Positions 9,415 to 19,745 of a DNA stretch of 41,141 nucleotides are shown one piece after another. This stretch comes from Pseudomonadota bacterium (lineage in GTDB: Bacteria > Pseudomonadota > Gammaproteobacteria > Burkholderiales > Burkholderiaceae_C): NCBI GenBank assembly GCA_018261815.1, contig JAGTRL010000004.1, forward strand, positions 1 to 41,141. The letters run 5' to 3'. Position numbers and translations under genes: made by a program. Position 1 is the first letter of the stretch. Each line of letters opens with the position of its first letter. The notes beneath the pieces were generated by a model. That model was not told where the DNA came from and ran no database searches. It saw nothing but the letters and a program-made list of their open reading frames with translations.

Positions 9415-10082
9415 CGATCCAAGGCATCACCGAAAACGACATCAGCAACTACCTGCTGAACACGCCCGGCTTCTTCGAGCGCCATGCCGAGCTGCTCGCC
9501 ACGGTGCAGCTGACCAGCCCGCACGGCCAGCGCGCGGTGTCGCTGCAGGAGCGGCAGATGGAAATGCTGCGCGAGCGCATCAAGGGCCTGGAGCACAAGA
9601 TCATCGAGATGATCCGCAACGGCCAGGACAACTCGGCCATCGCCGACCGGCTGCACCAGTGGACCATGGCGCTGCTGCTCACCGCCGACGCGGCCGATCT
9701 GCCGCAGGTGCTGCTGGACGACCTGAAGCAGCGCTTCCAGATCCCGCAGGCCGCGCTGCGTGTGTGGGGCGTGGCCGAGGCCTACGCAGCACTGCCCGCG
9801 GCGCAGCCGGTCAGCGACGACCTGAAGGCTTTTGCCTCCAGCCTGTCGCTGCCCTACTGCGGCGCCAACGCCGCCTTCGAGGCCTCGGCCTGGTTCGACG
9901 AGGGCTCGGGCGTCATGTCCATGGCCATGGTGCCGCTGCGCCCGGCTGGCGCGGCGGACGCCTTCGGGCTGCTGGTGCTGGGCTCGCCCGATCCGACGCG
10001 CTACGCGGCGCAGATGGGCACCGAGTTCCTGTCGCGCATCGGCGAGGTGGCCAGCGCCAGCCTGTCGCGCCTGCTGGCCTGA
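9411..10082 (+). CDS. DUF484 family protein
   Basis: A 223-residue cytosolic protein of the DUF484 family. The N-terminus ([24 protein letters not shown]) and the heptad-like helix around residues 45-65 ([21 protein letters not shown]) are typical, followed by a GAF-like C-terminal half. DUF484 has no firmly known biochemical function; it is commonly encoded between dapF and xerC, as here, and is suspected to help XerC/chromosome processes only by context. Start is GTG at 9411, overlapping the dapF stop; the longer frame from 9339 reads inside dapF. Confidence 0.92.
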   Translation: MTIQGITENDISNYLLNTPGFFERHAELLATVQLTSPHGQRAVSLQERQMEMLRERIKGLEHKIIEMIRNGQDNSAIADRLHQWTMALLLTADAADLPQVLLDDLKQRFQIPQAALRVWGVAEAYAALPAAQPVSDDLKAFASSLSLPYCGANAAFEASAWFDEGSGVMSMAMVPLRPAGAADAFGLLVLGSPDPTRYAAQMGTEFLSRIGEVASASLSRLLA

Positions 10083-10087
10083 GGGCC

Positions 10088-11014
10088 GTGGGCGACGCGC
10101 TGTCCCCTGAGCTGCAGCGCTACATCGAGCATGTACGCGTCGAGCGCCGGCTGGCGCCGCGCAGCGTGCAGATGATCCACGACGCGCTGCTGCGGCTGCA
10201 GCAGTCGGCCGTGGCGGCGCAGGTCGACCTGCGCGAGGTGCAGACGCAGCACGTGCGCCGCTGGGCCGCGCAGTTGCGCGAGCGGCCGCTGGCGCCGCGC
10301 AGCATCTCCATTCACTTGTCGGCCTGGCGCGGGCTGTACCGCTGGTGGGGTCGCAATGGCCAGGTGGCTATCAACCCGGTGGAAGGCGTGCGCGCGCCCA
10401 AGGCGCCCAAGCCGCTGCCCAAGGCGCTGTCGGTCGAACAGGCGGTGTCGCTAGCGTCCTTCGAGCCGACATCGGGCAACCCGGTGCTGCGGGCCCGCGA
10501 CCACTGCATGGTCGAGCTGCTCTATGGCAGCGGCCTGCGCGTGGCCGAACTGGTGGGCCTGGACCTTCGCGGCGGCGACACGGCCGCCGGCTGGATCGAT
10601 GCCGCCGATGCCAGCGCCCAGGTGCTGGGCAAGGGCCGCAAGCGGCGCGGCGTGCCGGTGGGCCCTGCCGCGCTGGCCGCGCTGCGCGCCTGGCTGGAGG
10701 TACGCGGCCAGATCGCCGCGGCCGGCGAGCCGGCGCTGTTCGTCAGCAATCGAGGCACGCGGCTCACCACCAGCCAGGTGCGCTCGCGGCTGAAGGCGAT
10801 GGCGCTGCAGGCCGGGCTGCCGACGCACGTGCATCCGCACATGCTGCGCCACAGCTTTGCGTCGCACCTGTTGCAAAGCAGCGGCGACCTGCGCGCGGTG
10901 CAGGAGCTGCTGGGCCACGCCAACATCTCGACCACGCAGGTCTACACGCGGCTGGATTTTCAGCACCTGGCCAAGGTCTACGACGCGGCCCATCCGCGGG
11001 CGAGGCGCAAATGA
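10088..11014 (+). CDS. xerC: Tyrosine recombinase XerC
   Basis: Site-specific recombinase acting with XerD at dif to resolve chromosome dimers. The 308-residue protein has an N-terminal SAM-like core-binding domain and the full catalytic set: Arg151 (GSGLRVAEL), Lys182 (GKGRKRRG), His251 and Arg254 (HMLRH), His277 (LGHANIS) and nucleophile Tyr286 (VYTRL). Start GTG at 10088, five bases after DUF484; the open frame further upstream is a shadow. The last 50 bases of the coding sequence before the stop are repeated perfectly 146 bp downstream (see repeat entry); the duplication does not damage the protein. Confidence 0.95.
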   Translation: MGDALSPELQRYIEHVRVERRLAPRSVQMIHDALLRLQQSAVAAQVDLREVQTQHVRRWAAQLRERPLAPRSISIHLSAWRGLYRWWGRNGQVAINPVEGVRAPKAPKPLPKALSVEQAVSLASFEPTSGNPVLRARDHCMVELLYGSGLRVAELVGLDLRGGDTAAGWIDAADASAQVLGKGRKRRGVPVGPAALAALRAWLEVRGQIAAAGEPALFVSNRGTRLTTSQVRSRLKAMALQAGLPTHVHPHMLRHSFASHLLQSSGDLRAVQELLGHANISTTQVYTRLDFQHLAKVYDAAHPRARRK

Positions 11015-11156
11015 GGGCTGGATTTTGTCTGCGGCCCGGCGCTTCGCGCCTTCACATCGCTTCGCGATATGAGCCTGCGACGCAACCTGCGCGCGGCGCA
11101 CGTTGTCAGCACCTGGCCAAGGTCTACGACGCGGCCCATCCGCGGGCGAGGCGCAA
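10961..11156 (+). repeat. 50-bp perfect direct repeat duplicating the xerC tail
   Basis: Positions 10961-11010 and 11107-11156 are identical (50/50). The first copy is the end of xerC (QHLAKVYDAAHPRARRK). The second copy is followed by GTGA, which is both a TGA for the duplicated xerC tail and the GTG start of rlmI, so the second copy probably keeps the ancestral junction where xerC and rlmI overlapped. The 96-bp spacer begins ATGAGGGCTGGATTTT, and its GGCTGGATTTT repeats the 11 bases just before copy one (10950-10960). Confidence 0.9.
11038..11068. repeat. REP-like double hairpin within the xerC-rlmI spacer
   Basis: Two adjacent short palindromes share the core CGCTTCGCG: GGCGCTTCGCGCC (11038-11050) and ATCGCTTCGCGAT (11056-11068), with a five-base link. 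Paired palindromes of this size and spacing resemble REP/BIME-type extragenic elements. Copy number in the genome cannot be judged from this window. Confidence 0.55.
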
Positions 11157-12341
11157 GTGAAATCCATCCGCCTGCGCGAGGGCAAGGAGCGCTCGCTGCA
11201 ACGCCGCCACCCCTGGGTGTTCGAAGGTAGTGTCGCCAAGGGCCGGGCCGACCCCGGCGAGACGGTGCGCGTCGAAGCGCACGACGGCCGCTTCCTGGCC
11301 TGGGGCGCGTACAGCCCGGCTTCGGCCATTCGTGTGCGCGCCTGGAGCTTCGTCGAGTCCGAGCGCATCGACACTGCGTTCTTCGCGCGCCGCTTGCAGT
11401 GCGCCGTGGCGCTGCGCGCGCGGCTGGCAGTGGACAGCGACGCAGTACGCCTGGTGCACGGTGAGGCCGACGGCCTGCCCGGCCTGGTGGTCGACCGCTA
11501 TGGCGACACGCTGGTGGCGCAGTTCGGCTTCGTCGGCACCGAGCGCTGGAAGGACACGATCGCCGACGCGCTGCTGGCCGCAACAGGCCTGCAGCGCCTG
11601 TACGAGCGCTCCGACCTGGGCGTGCGCAAACTCGAGGGCTTGCCCGAGCAGCGGGGCTGGCTGCGCGGCGACGGCGACACGCGGCTCACCCTTCGAGAGC
11701 ACGGCTGGCAATTGCAGGTGGACGTGGCCTCGGGCCACAAGACCGGCGCCTACCTGGACCAGCGCGACAACCGGCTGCACTTTGCCCAGGCGGTGCGCCA
11801 CTTCGGCTGCGACCAGGTGCTCAACTGCTACAGCTACACCGGCGGCTTCACGCTGGCGGCGATGGCCGGCGGCGCGCGGCGGGTCACCAGCGTCGACAGC
11901 TCGGCCCCGGCGCTGGCGCTGGCGCGGCACCATGTGCAGATCAACCGCTTCGACGCCGACCGACATGAGGCGGTGGATGCCGATGTCAACGCCCACCTGC
12001 GCCAGCAGCTGGAGCAGGGGCGGCAGTTCGACGCCATCGTGCTCGACCCGCCGAAGTTCGCCGCCAGCGTGGCGCAGGTCGAGCGCGCGGCGCGCGCCTA
12101 CAAGGACATCAACCGCCTGGCGCTGAAGCTGCTGCGGCCGGGCGGGCTGCTGTTCACCTTCTCCTGCTCCGGCGGCATTGGCCCGGAGTTGTTCCACAAG
12201 ATCGTCGCCGGCGCGGCGATCGACGCCTGCGTCGATGCCGCGATCGTCCGGCACCTGCATGCCGCGCCCGACCATCCGAGCACGCTGTTCTTCCCCGACG
12301 GCGAGTACCTGAAGGGGCTGGCGCTGCTGCGCGCCGGCTGA
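11157..12341 (+). CDS. rlmI: Class I SAM-dependent rRNA methyltransferase, RlmI-like
   Basis: A 394-residue methyltransferase with an N-terminal PUA-type RNA-binding domain and a Rossmann domain: LNCYSYTGGFTLAA is the SAM-binding motif I, LDPPKFA is motif IV and FTFSCSGGI carries the catalytic cysteine of motif VI. This is the arrangement of RlmI, the 23S rRNA m5C1962 methyltransferase. Start GTG at 11157 (MKSIRLREGKERSLQRRHPWVFEG), the typical N-terminus; the longer frame runs back into the duplicated xerC tail. It ends three bases before the stop of the convergent acoR. Confidence 0.9.
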   Translation: MKSIRLREGKERSLQRRHPWVFEGSVAKGRADPGETVRVEAHDGRFLAWGAYSPASAIRVRAWSFVESERIDTAFFARRLQCAVALRARLAVDSDAVRLVHGEADGLPGLVVDRYGDTLVAQFGFVGTERWKDTIADALLAATGLQRLYERSDLGVRKLEGLPEQRGWLRGDGDTRLTLREHGWQLQVDVASGHKTGAYLDQRDNRLHFAQAVRHFGCDQVLNCYSYTGGFTLAAMAGGARRVTSVDSSAPALALARHHVQINRFDADRHEAVDADVNAHLRQQLEQGRQFDAIVLDPPKFAASVAQVERAARAYKDINRLALKLLRPGGLLFTFSCSGGIGPELFHKIVAGAAIDACVDAAIVRHLHAAPDHPSTLFFPDGEYLKGLALLRAG

Positions 12342-12344
12342 GCT

Positions 12345-14264
<1,920 letters not shown>

Positions 14265-14301
14265 CGCGCTCTCCTTGGCCGCGCGCCGGCAGACGGCGGC
14301 G

Positions 14302-14322
14302 GTCGACAACGGGGTTGCCGAC
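14302..14322. repeat. Inverted repeat upstream of acoR
   Basis: GTCGACAAC, GGG, GTTGCCGAC: nine-base arms with one mismatch, in the 104-bp gap between the thiamine-binding gene and acoR. It could be an operator or the end of the aco transcript; nothing in the sequence decides. Confidence 0.35.
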
Positions 14323-14368
14323 TGTACACGCCGGCGCCGCTGCGGTAGCGGCAAGGCACGCGCGGCGC

Positions 14369-14677
14369 TCAGGTTTGCAGCTTGCGGCCGAGCCGCTGCT
14401 CGACGTGTTCGATCTTCGACCTCAGTCGTCCGGCCGGACCCTTGCGGTAGTCGACCTTCAGGTTGACGCCGATGCGGCTGCAGTCGCGCTCCAGCTCGCG
14501 GAAGCAGGCGCTGACCACGCCGATCACCTCATCCCAGTCACCTTCGAGGATCGTGCCCATCGGCGTCAGCTGGTAGGGCAGGCCACTCTTGTCGATCACG
14601 TCGAGGATGCGCGCCACGTGCGCGCTGACGCTTTCACCCTGGCCGTTCGGGGCCATCGCAAATTCGAGCAGGACCAT
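14369..14677 (-). CDS. MTH1187/YkoF-type thiamine-binding protein (DUF77)
   Basis: A 102-residue small protein of the MTH1187 (thiamine_BP, DUF77) family; members bind thiamine and form alpha/beta-ferredoxin-like dimers or tetramers. Recognised by MVLLEFAMAPNGQGESVSAHV and PMGTILEGDWDEV. The start at 14677 is preferred to the ATG two codons earlier because GGAG then lies seven bases upstream. It overlaps the lipoate-ligase gene by 44 bp in another frame, so they are coupled. In this operon, whose E1 enzyme AcoAB needs thiamine diphosphate, a cofactor-supply or -sensing role is a reasonable inference. Confidence 0.85.
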   Translation of the reverse strand: MVLLEFAMAPNGQGESVSAHVARILDVIDKSGLPYQLTPMGTILEGDWDEVIGVVSACFRELERDCSRIGVNLKVDYRKGPAGRLRSKIEHVEQRLGRKLQT

Positions 14678-15395
14678 CGTCATTCTCCTTGTGGATATTT
14701 CGCGGCACGACCCGCGCGAACTGTTCGGCCAGCAGCTCGAGCGTGCGCGCCTCGAGATCGGGCAGCCCGGGCGCCTCGCGTGCCAGGCTGGTCAGCGCGT
14801 CGGCCCGATAGGGCCTGCCCTGGCCCAGCTCGGCTTCGAGCGCATTGGCGCTTTCGGTCAGCGCGGCCGGATCGGCGCCGACGATGACCAGCGCGTGCGC
14901 CATCACCACCTGGCACGCCGCGAAGCGGCGCCAGGCCTGCGCGGTGCCAACCAGTTTGCGGCCGTTCACCGCCAGGTTCCAGCGCCCGTCGCAGAACGAG
15001 CCGTGCACGGCTGCGGGCGTGGCCGTCACGCCCAGCCGGGTGAAGGCCGCGGCCAGCGCGTCGCACAGCGCGGCGTAGATCGCGTGCATGTCGGCCGGCG
15101 TCGCGTTGCCGGCGGGCCAGGCCAGGCTCAGGTTCCAGATCCCCGGCCCCTGGGGGACCAGCCCGCCGCCGGAGCGGCGCACCTGCAGTGCAGCACCGTG
15201 GCAAGCCTGCACCTCGGCCCAGGCCGGCAGCATGGTCGTGCGCCGCGGCACCACCCAGCCGGGCGTACCCTGCCACAGGTGCGCGACGGCACGCTCGCCA
15301 TGCGCCGCTTGGGCCATCCAATCGGCCTCGCAGGCGATGCCGTCGGCCAGCGGCCGCTCGTGCACGCAGACGAAACCGAAGGGGGGCAGGCTCAC
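14634..15395 (-). CDS. Lipoate--protein ligase (LplA/LipB-type) domain protein
   Basis: A 253-residue biotin/lipoate ligase-fold protein: RRSGGGLVPQGPGIWNL is the RRxSGGG lipoyl-AMP motif and NGRKLVGTAQAWRR carries the catalytic lysine. Family members attach lipoate or octanoate to E2 subunits. The gene stands directly after acoC, whose product has one lipoyl lysine, so AcoC is the likely substrate (inference). Start is GTG at 15395 (MSLPPFGFVCVHERPLADG). The last 44 bases overlap the next gene. A non-catalytic or octanoyltransferase role is possible. Confidence 0.82.
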   Translation of the reverse strand: MSLPPFGFVCVHERPLADGIACEADWMAQAAHGERAVAHLWQGTPGWVVPRRTTMLPAWAEVQACHGAALQVRRSGGGLVPQGPGIWNLSLAWPAGNATPADMHAIYAALCDALAAAFTRLGVTATPAAVHGSFCDGRWNLAVNGRKLVGTAQAWRRFAACQVVMAHALVIVGADPAALTESANALEAELGQGRPYRADALTSLAREAPGLPDLEARTLELLAEQFARVVPRNIHKENDDGPARICDGPERPG

Positions 15396-15428
15396 CGCGC
15401 GATGATGCCTGCGCCCGCGGGCCGTCCA

Positions 15429-16547
15429 TCAGCGCGCCAGGTGCTTGCGCAGCAGCGCGTTGACCTCGCCCGCCTTCTCCATCATCACCATGTGGCCGGC
15501 GCCGGGCAGCACCGCCACCGTCGCGCCGGTCGGTGCGGCCTTCGCATGGGCGGCCGGGATCACGTGGTCCTCCGCGCCCCAGACCACGAGCAGCGGCGGC
15601 CCCGCGGCCGGCAGCTGCGTCGCCGGCAGCACCGCCTGCCGGCCGCCGCCGAAGAGCGCGCCGCCGAGCCCAGCCAACAGCTCGGTCACGCCGTCGATGC
15701 GCTTGAAGCGCAGCAGGTCGTCGAGCAGCTGCCGGCTCACCAGCGACGGGTCGGCGAACAGCTTCTCGATCACCGGCTTGAGCTCGCGCCGCGAGGCGGC
15801 CTTTACGAAGCCGTCGATGTAGCCACCGTCGATCTCGGCGCCCAGCCCGGCGCTGGCGACCAGGGCCAGCGAAGCCACGCGCTGCGGATGATCCAGCGCG
15901 AACTGCGCGCCGATCGCGCCGCCCATCGAATGGCCGACCCAATGCACGCGCGCCACGTCGAGCTGGTCGAGGAAGATCCCAACGAAGTCCGCCAGCGCGG
16001 CCAGCGAGGTTCCCGGCAGCTTCGCATCCGACTGGCCGTGGCCCGGCAGGTCGAGCGCGATCACCGGCGCGGTCTCGGCCACCGCGTCCAGGTTGAACAG
16101 CCAGTTGCCGAGGTCCCCGCCGAAGCCGTGCACGAACAGCACCGGCACGCCGGCTTCGGGCCCGCGGCGCGCGTAGCGCACGCGGATGCCGCTCACCTCG
16201 GCCCACTGGAAGGCCGATGCCTCGTCGGCTTCGTCGCCGCCGGCGGCCGGCACCTCGTAGGCGGCGATGAAGGCGTCGATCTCCGCATCGCTGACCTCTG
16301 CTTCAGCCAGCACCGCGAGCAGCGCCTTCACCGGCAGCACCTCGCCGTCCTTCGCGACCTTGCGCCGCAGCAGACCGGCATCCGGCGCCTCGACTGCGTT
16401 GCTGATCTTGTCGGTCTCGACGTCGAGCACGGGCATGCCGACTTCGATGCGCCTGCCCTCGTCCACCAGCCAGCCCGCGATCGTGCCCTCGCGCATCTCC
16501 AGCCCCCACTTGGGCATGATCAGTGGGGTGATGGCGGATCTGGTCAT
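15429..16547 (-). CDS. acoC: Acetoin dehydrogenase E2, lipoyl domain fused to alpha/beta hydrolase
   Basis: Dihydrolipoamide acetyltransferase component of the acetoin-cleaving complex. Residues 1-80 form a lipoyl domain with the modified lysine in DVETDKISN (Lys47). After a hinge rich in Ala/Asp/Glu, residues ~130-372 are an alpha/beta hydrolase: oxyanion segment VHGFGGD, nucleophile elbow GHSMGG, and a late AEDHVIP and GAGHM with the acid and histidine. This lipoyl-hydrolase fusion is characteristic of AcoC and differs from ordinary E2 proteins with a CoA-acyltransferase domain. The product, 372 residues, has the usual length. ATG at 16547. Confidence 0.95.
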   Translation of the reverse strand: MTRSAITPLIMPKWGLEMREGTIAGWLVDEGRRIEVGMPVLDVETDKISNAVEAPDAGLLRRKVAKDGEVLPVKALLAVLAEAEVSDAEIDAFIAAYEVPAAGGDEADEASAFQWAEVSGIRVRYARRGPEAGVPVLFVHGFGGDLGNWLFNLDAVAETAPVIALDLPGHGQSDAKLPGTSLAALADFVGIFLDQLDVARVHWVGHSMGGAIGAQFALDHPQRVASLALVASAGLGAEIDGGYIDGFVKAASRRELKPVIEKLFADPSLVSRQLLDDLLRFKRIDGVTELLAGLGGALFGGGRQAVLPATQLPAAGPPLLVVWGAEDHVIPAAHAKAAPTGATVAVLPGAGHMVMMEKAGEVNALLRKHLAR

Positions 16548-16556
16548 GGCGCCCCC

Positions 16557-16622
16557 TTGGCGCTGCGCGCCGTCCCCCCGAGGGGGAGCTGCCGCCTCCG
16601 GAGCGGCCGAGCGGCGGCGGCC
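16557..16622. repeat. REP-like palindromic spacer between acoB and acoC
   Basis: The intergenic segment holds TCCCCCCGAGGGGGA (16573-16587) and GCCGCCTCCGGAGCGGC (16591-16607), two adjacent hairpins inside an otherwise tight operon. Its texture (CTGCGCGCCGTCCCCC followed by a GGCGGCGG end) matches short dispersed intergenic repeats I remember from Comamonadaceae and relatives. That resemblance is memory, not a search result. Confidence 0.5.
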
Positions 16623-16623
16623 A

Positions 16624-17640
16624 TCAGTGCCTGCCCCCGGCACGCGAGCGTTTCACCGCCGCGGCGATCTGGGCCGCGCTCGGGATGTACAGATCCTCCA
16701 GCACCGGCGTGAAGGGCACGGGCGTGTGCGGCGCGGTCACCATCTCGATCGGGCCCTTCAGCGCGCCGAAAGCCTGTTGCGCCACCTGCGCCGAAACATC
16801 GCAGGCGATGCTGCAGCGCGGGTTGGCCTCGTCGACGCAGACCAGGTGCCCGGTCTTCTCGACGCTCTCCAGCACGGTGTCCATGTCGATCGGCGACAGC
16901 GTGCGCAGGTCGATGACCTCGCATTCGACGCCGTCCTTGGCCAGCGCCGCGGCCGCATCGAGCGCACGGTGCACCATCAAGCCGTAGGTGACGATGGTCG
17001 CGCCCTTGCCTTCGCGCACCACGTTCGCCTCGCCGAAGGGGATCGCGTACAGCGCCTCGGGCACCTCGCCCTCGAAGCCGTAGAGGTTCTTGTGCTCGAG
17101 GAAGATCACCGGGTCGTTGTCGCGGATGCTCTGCACCAGCAGGCCCTTGGTGTCGTAGGGCGTGCTCGGGCACACCACCTTCAGCCCCGGGATGTGCGTG
17201 AACAGCGGCGTCAGCATCTGGCTGTGCTGCGCCGCGGCGCGAAAGCCCGCGCCGCACATCGCGCGGATCACCACCGGCGTCTCGGCCTTGCCACCGAACA
17301 TGTACCTGAACTTCGCCGCTTGGTTGTAGATCTGGTCGAAGCACACGCCCATGAAGTCGACAAACATCAGCTCGGCCACCGGACGCATGCCGCAGCAGGC
17401 CGCGCCGATCGCCGCGCCGATGTAGGCTGACTCCGAGAGCGGTGTGTCCAGCAGCCGGTCGCCGTGCTTGGCGTACAGGCCCTTGGTGACGCCGAGCACC
17501 CCGCCCCAGGCGTCGCGCTCGCCATCTCCGCCGGCACCGCCGACGATGTCCTCGCCCATCATGATCACCGAGGGGTCGCGCGCCATCTCCTGGTCCAGCG
17601 CCTCGTTGATCGCCTGCTTCATGCTGATCTTGCGTGCCAT
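16624..17640 (-). CDS. acoB: Acetoin dehydrogenase E1 component, beta subunit
   Basis: The beta subunit of the thiamine-diphosphate-dependent E1 that cleaves acetoin into acetaldehyde and an acetyl group passed to AcoC. The 338-residue product has the transketolase-type pyrimidine domain (MARKISMKQAINEALDQEMARD, VIMMGEDIVGG, RLLDTPLSESAYIGAAIGAA) and the C-terminal transketolase domain (EGKGATIVTYGLMVHRAL, EVIDLRTLSPID). Normal length for the PDH-beta family. It lies 20 bp after acoA and is transcribed with it. Confidence 0.95.
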   Translation of the reverse strand: MARKISMKQAINEALDQEMARDPSVIMMGEDIVGGAGGDGERDAWGGVLGVTKGLYAKHGDRLLDTPLSESAYIGAAIGAACCGMRPVAELMFVDFMGVCFDQIYNQAAKFRYMFGGKAETPVVIRAMCGAGFRAAAQHSQMLTPLFTHIPGLKVVCPSTPYDTKGLLVQSIRDNDPVIFLEHKNLYGFEGEVPEALYAIPFGEANVVREGKGATIVTYGLMVHRALDAAAALAKDGVECEVIDLRTLSPIDMDTVLESVEKTGHLVCVDEANPRCSIACDVSAQVAQQAFGALKGPIEMVTAPHTPVPFTPVLEDLYIPSAAQIAAAVKRSRAGGRH

Positions 17641-17660
17641 GGTCTGGGTCTCCTTGGATT

Positions 17661-18644
17661 TCAGTACTTGACGTAGACGTCGGTGAGAAGATCAGCGGCC
17701 GTGGGCTGCGGCGCCGCCTTGGCTTCGGTGACGGCACGCTCGATCAGGCCGAGCACCTCGTGGTCGATGGCCTTCAGTTCGTCGGCCGTGAGCACGCCGG
17801 CACTGCTGACCGCGGCGCTGAACTTCTTCAGGCAGTCGTTGTGCTCGCGGTTGTGCTCGTTCTCGCCGGGCGCGCGGTAGGTCTGCGCGTCGCCCTCGAA
17901 GTGGCCGTGGAAGCGCACCATCTTGCATTCCAGCAGCGCCGGGCCGCCGCCCTTGCGCGCGCGGGCGATGATCTCGCCCGCCGCCTCGTGCACCGCGAAG
18001 AAGTCGGTGCCGTCGACCGTCACGCCGGGCAGGCCGAAGCCGGCCGCGCGGTCGACGTAGGAGTCCACCGCCACGCCATAGTCGCGGCTGGTGCTTTCGG
18101 CGTAGCCGTTGTTCTCGACGACGAAGATCGCCGGCAGGTTCCACACCGCGGCCAGGTTCAGGCTCTCGAGGAAGGTGCCCTGGTTCGATGCGCCGTCGCC
18201 GACGAAGCTGATCGCGACTTCGCCCTTGCCGCGGAACCTGGCGGCGAGCGCCGCGCCGCACGCCAGCGGCGCACCGGCACCGAGGATGCCGTTCGCGCCC
18301 ATCATGCCCTTGTCGAGGTCGGCGATGTGCATCGAGCCACCCTTGCCCTCGCAGGCGCCGCCCTTGCGGCCGTAGATCTCCTTCATCATCGCCACCACGT
18401 CCACGCCCTTGGCGATGCAGTGGCCGTGGCCGCGATGCGTGCTGGCGATGCGGTCGCCGTCGCCGAGATGCATCATGATCCCGGTGCCGGCCGCCTCCTC
18501 GCCGGCGTACAGGTGCACGAAGCCGGGGATGTCGCCGCGGCCGAAGTCGATGTGCAGCCGCTCCTCGAACTCGCGGATCGTGCGCATCGTGCGGTAGGCC
18601 TGGAGCAGTTGCTCCTTGCTCTGCGGGAACGGGTTGCCTGCCAT
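17661..18644 (-). CDS. acoA: Acetoin dehydrogenase E1 component, alpha subunit
   Basis: The alpha subunit of acetoin E1, binding the diphosphate end of ThDP. The 327-residue product shows RTIREFEERL at the start, HRGHGHCIAKG, the GDGASNQG...VVENN ThDP/Mg motif (about residues 155-185) and the phosphorylation-loop-like region of the PDH-alpha family. Alpha2-beta2 assembly with AcoB is known for this class. Start ATG at 18644, with GGAG upstream. Order acoX-acoA-acoB-acoC is the one described for Ralstonia eutropha. No E3 (dihydrolipoamide dehydrogenase) gene is present here, so the complex presumably borrows one encoded elsewhere. Confidence 0.95.
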   Translation of the reverse strand: MAGNPFPQSKEQLLQAYRTMRTIREFEERLHIDFGRGDIPGFVHLYAGEEAAGTGIMMHLGDGDRIASTHRGHGHCIAKGVDVVAMMKEIYGRKGGACEGKGGSMHIADLDKGMMGANGILGAGAPLACGAALAARFRGKGEVAISFVGDGASNQGTFLESLNLAAVWNLPAIFVVENNGYAESTSRDYGVAVDSYVDRAAGFGLPGVTVDGTDFFAVHEAAGEIIARARKGGGPALLECKMVRFHGHFEGDAQTYRAPGENEHNREHNDCLKKFSAAVSSAGVLTADELKAIDHEVLGLIERAVTEAKAAPQPTAADLLTDVYVKY

Positions 18645-18660
18645 CGTCGGTCTCCTCGTC

Positions 18661-19731
18661 TCAGGGGTGGGGGGAAGTGCGCAGCAGCCCGTCGCGGGCC
18701 GCCACGGCCATGCATCGGGCCACGTCCAGCGTGCGGAACGCGCCTTCGCGCAGCGTGACGCTGACGCGCTGGCCGGGCTCGAAGGAAAGTTCGCGCTCAC
18801 CGTCGAGCGCCACGGTGCCGGCGCGCTGCTGCACCGGCAGCGGCTCGTCCGGCGCCATGCGCTGCCAGCCCGCAATCGGCACCGGCAGCACCAGCCCAGG
18901 CGCGATCGGCGCGTGCAGCAGCGTCAGCGCGTCGGCCGGTGCGACAGCGATCTGCACGGCCAGCCCGCCGCGCTCGCGCCGGCCCACCGGCTGCAGCAGC
19001 GCGCCGATCGACGACAGGCCGATCGCTTCGGGTTCGCAGAAGGCCAGGTAGGCCGCGGCCAGCGAGCCGGTCTTCCACAGCGCGCGCGCGCCGACCGAGC
19101 GGTCGTGCGTGATCACCGCATCGACGATGGCCACGTCGTGCCGGGACGCGCCGTTGCCGTCGTCGATGCGCACCTCGACCAGCTTGTTCGGCAGCAGCGC
19201 CTCGTGTGGCGGAATGCGGCCGGCCGCATAGAGCCCGGTGGCCAGGCCGGTGATGGTCGGTTCGCGCATCTCGGGGAAAGCGTTGTTGGTGCCGGTGGAC
19301 AGCCCCGCGATCGGCAACCCGGAGCCGGCGGCGTGCAGTTCGCGCACCACCGCGCGATGCGTGCCGTCGCCGCCCAGCACGACGATCGCGGCCACGCCGG
19401 CGCGCTGCAGCAGCCGGGTCGCGGTGAAGGTGTCCTCGACCGTCGACGTCGGCTCCATGTCGAGCCAGTCGATCTGCGGCAGCGAGGCGTCGCCGCGCTT
19501 CAGGTGGCGTTCGAGCAGCGCACGGATGCCGCCGCGGTCGGGCATCAGCAGTGCGCGGCCCACGCCCGCGGCGCGCGCCGCCTGCAGCAGCCGCAGCACG
19601 ATGTTCACCCGGTCGGTGATCTGCAGGTTGCTGGCGTTGGCGACCACGCGCCGGATGTCGCGCGCCGACACCGGGTTGGCGATCACGCCGAGGCAGGTGT
19701 CGGTGGTGGGCAGGGCTGACAGCGGGACCAT
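18661..19731 (-). CDS. acoX: AcoX, ATP-NAD kinase-fold protein of the acetoin operon
   Basis: A 356-residue protein with the diacylglycerol/NAD-kinase fold: LGVIANPVSARDIRR near the start and the GGDGTHR nucleotide motif in the first third, then STGTNN. AcoX is regularly the first gene of acoXABC operons; its biochemical role is not settled. Start chosen as ATG 19731 (MVPLSALPTTD); a TTG at 19749 falls inside the putative -12 promoter element and is unlikely. Even the ATG would leave a leader of only a few bases from the -24/-12 promoter, so the message may be almost leaderless. Sixteen bp separate it from acoA. Confidence 0.88.
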   Translation of the reverse strand: MVPLSALPTTDTCLGVIANPVSARDIRRVVANASNLQITDRVNIVLRLLQAARAAGVGRALLMPDRGGIRALLERHLKRGDASLPQIDWLDMEPTSTVEDTFTATRLLQRAGVAAIVVLGGDGTHRAVVRELHAAGSGLPIAGLSTGTNNAFPEMREPTITGLATGLYAAGRIPPHEALLPNKLVEVRIDDGNGASRHDVAIVDAVITHDRSVGARALWKTGSLAAAYLAFCEPEAIGLSSIGALLQPVGRRERGGLAVQIAVAPADALTLLHAPIAPGLVLPVPIAGWQRMAPDEPLPVQQRAGTVALDGERELSFEPGQRVSVTLREGAFRTLDVARCMAVAARDGLLRTSPHP

Positions 19732-19745
19732 CGGCTGCCCACAGC

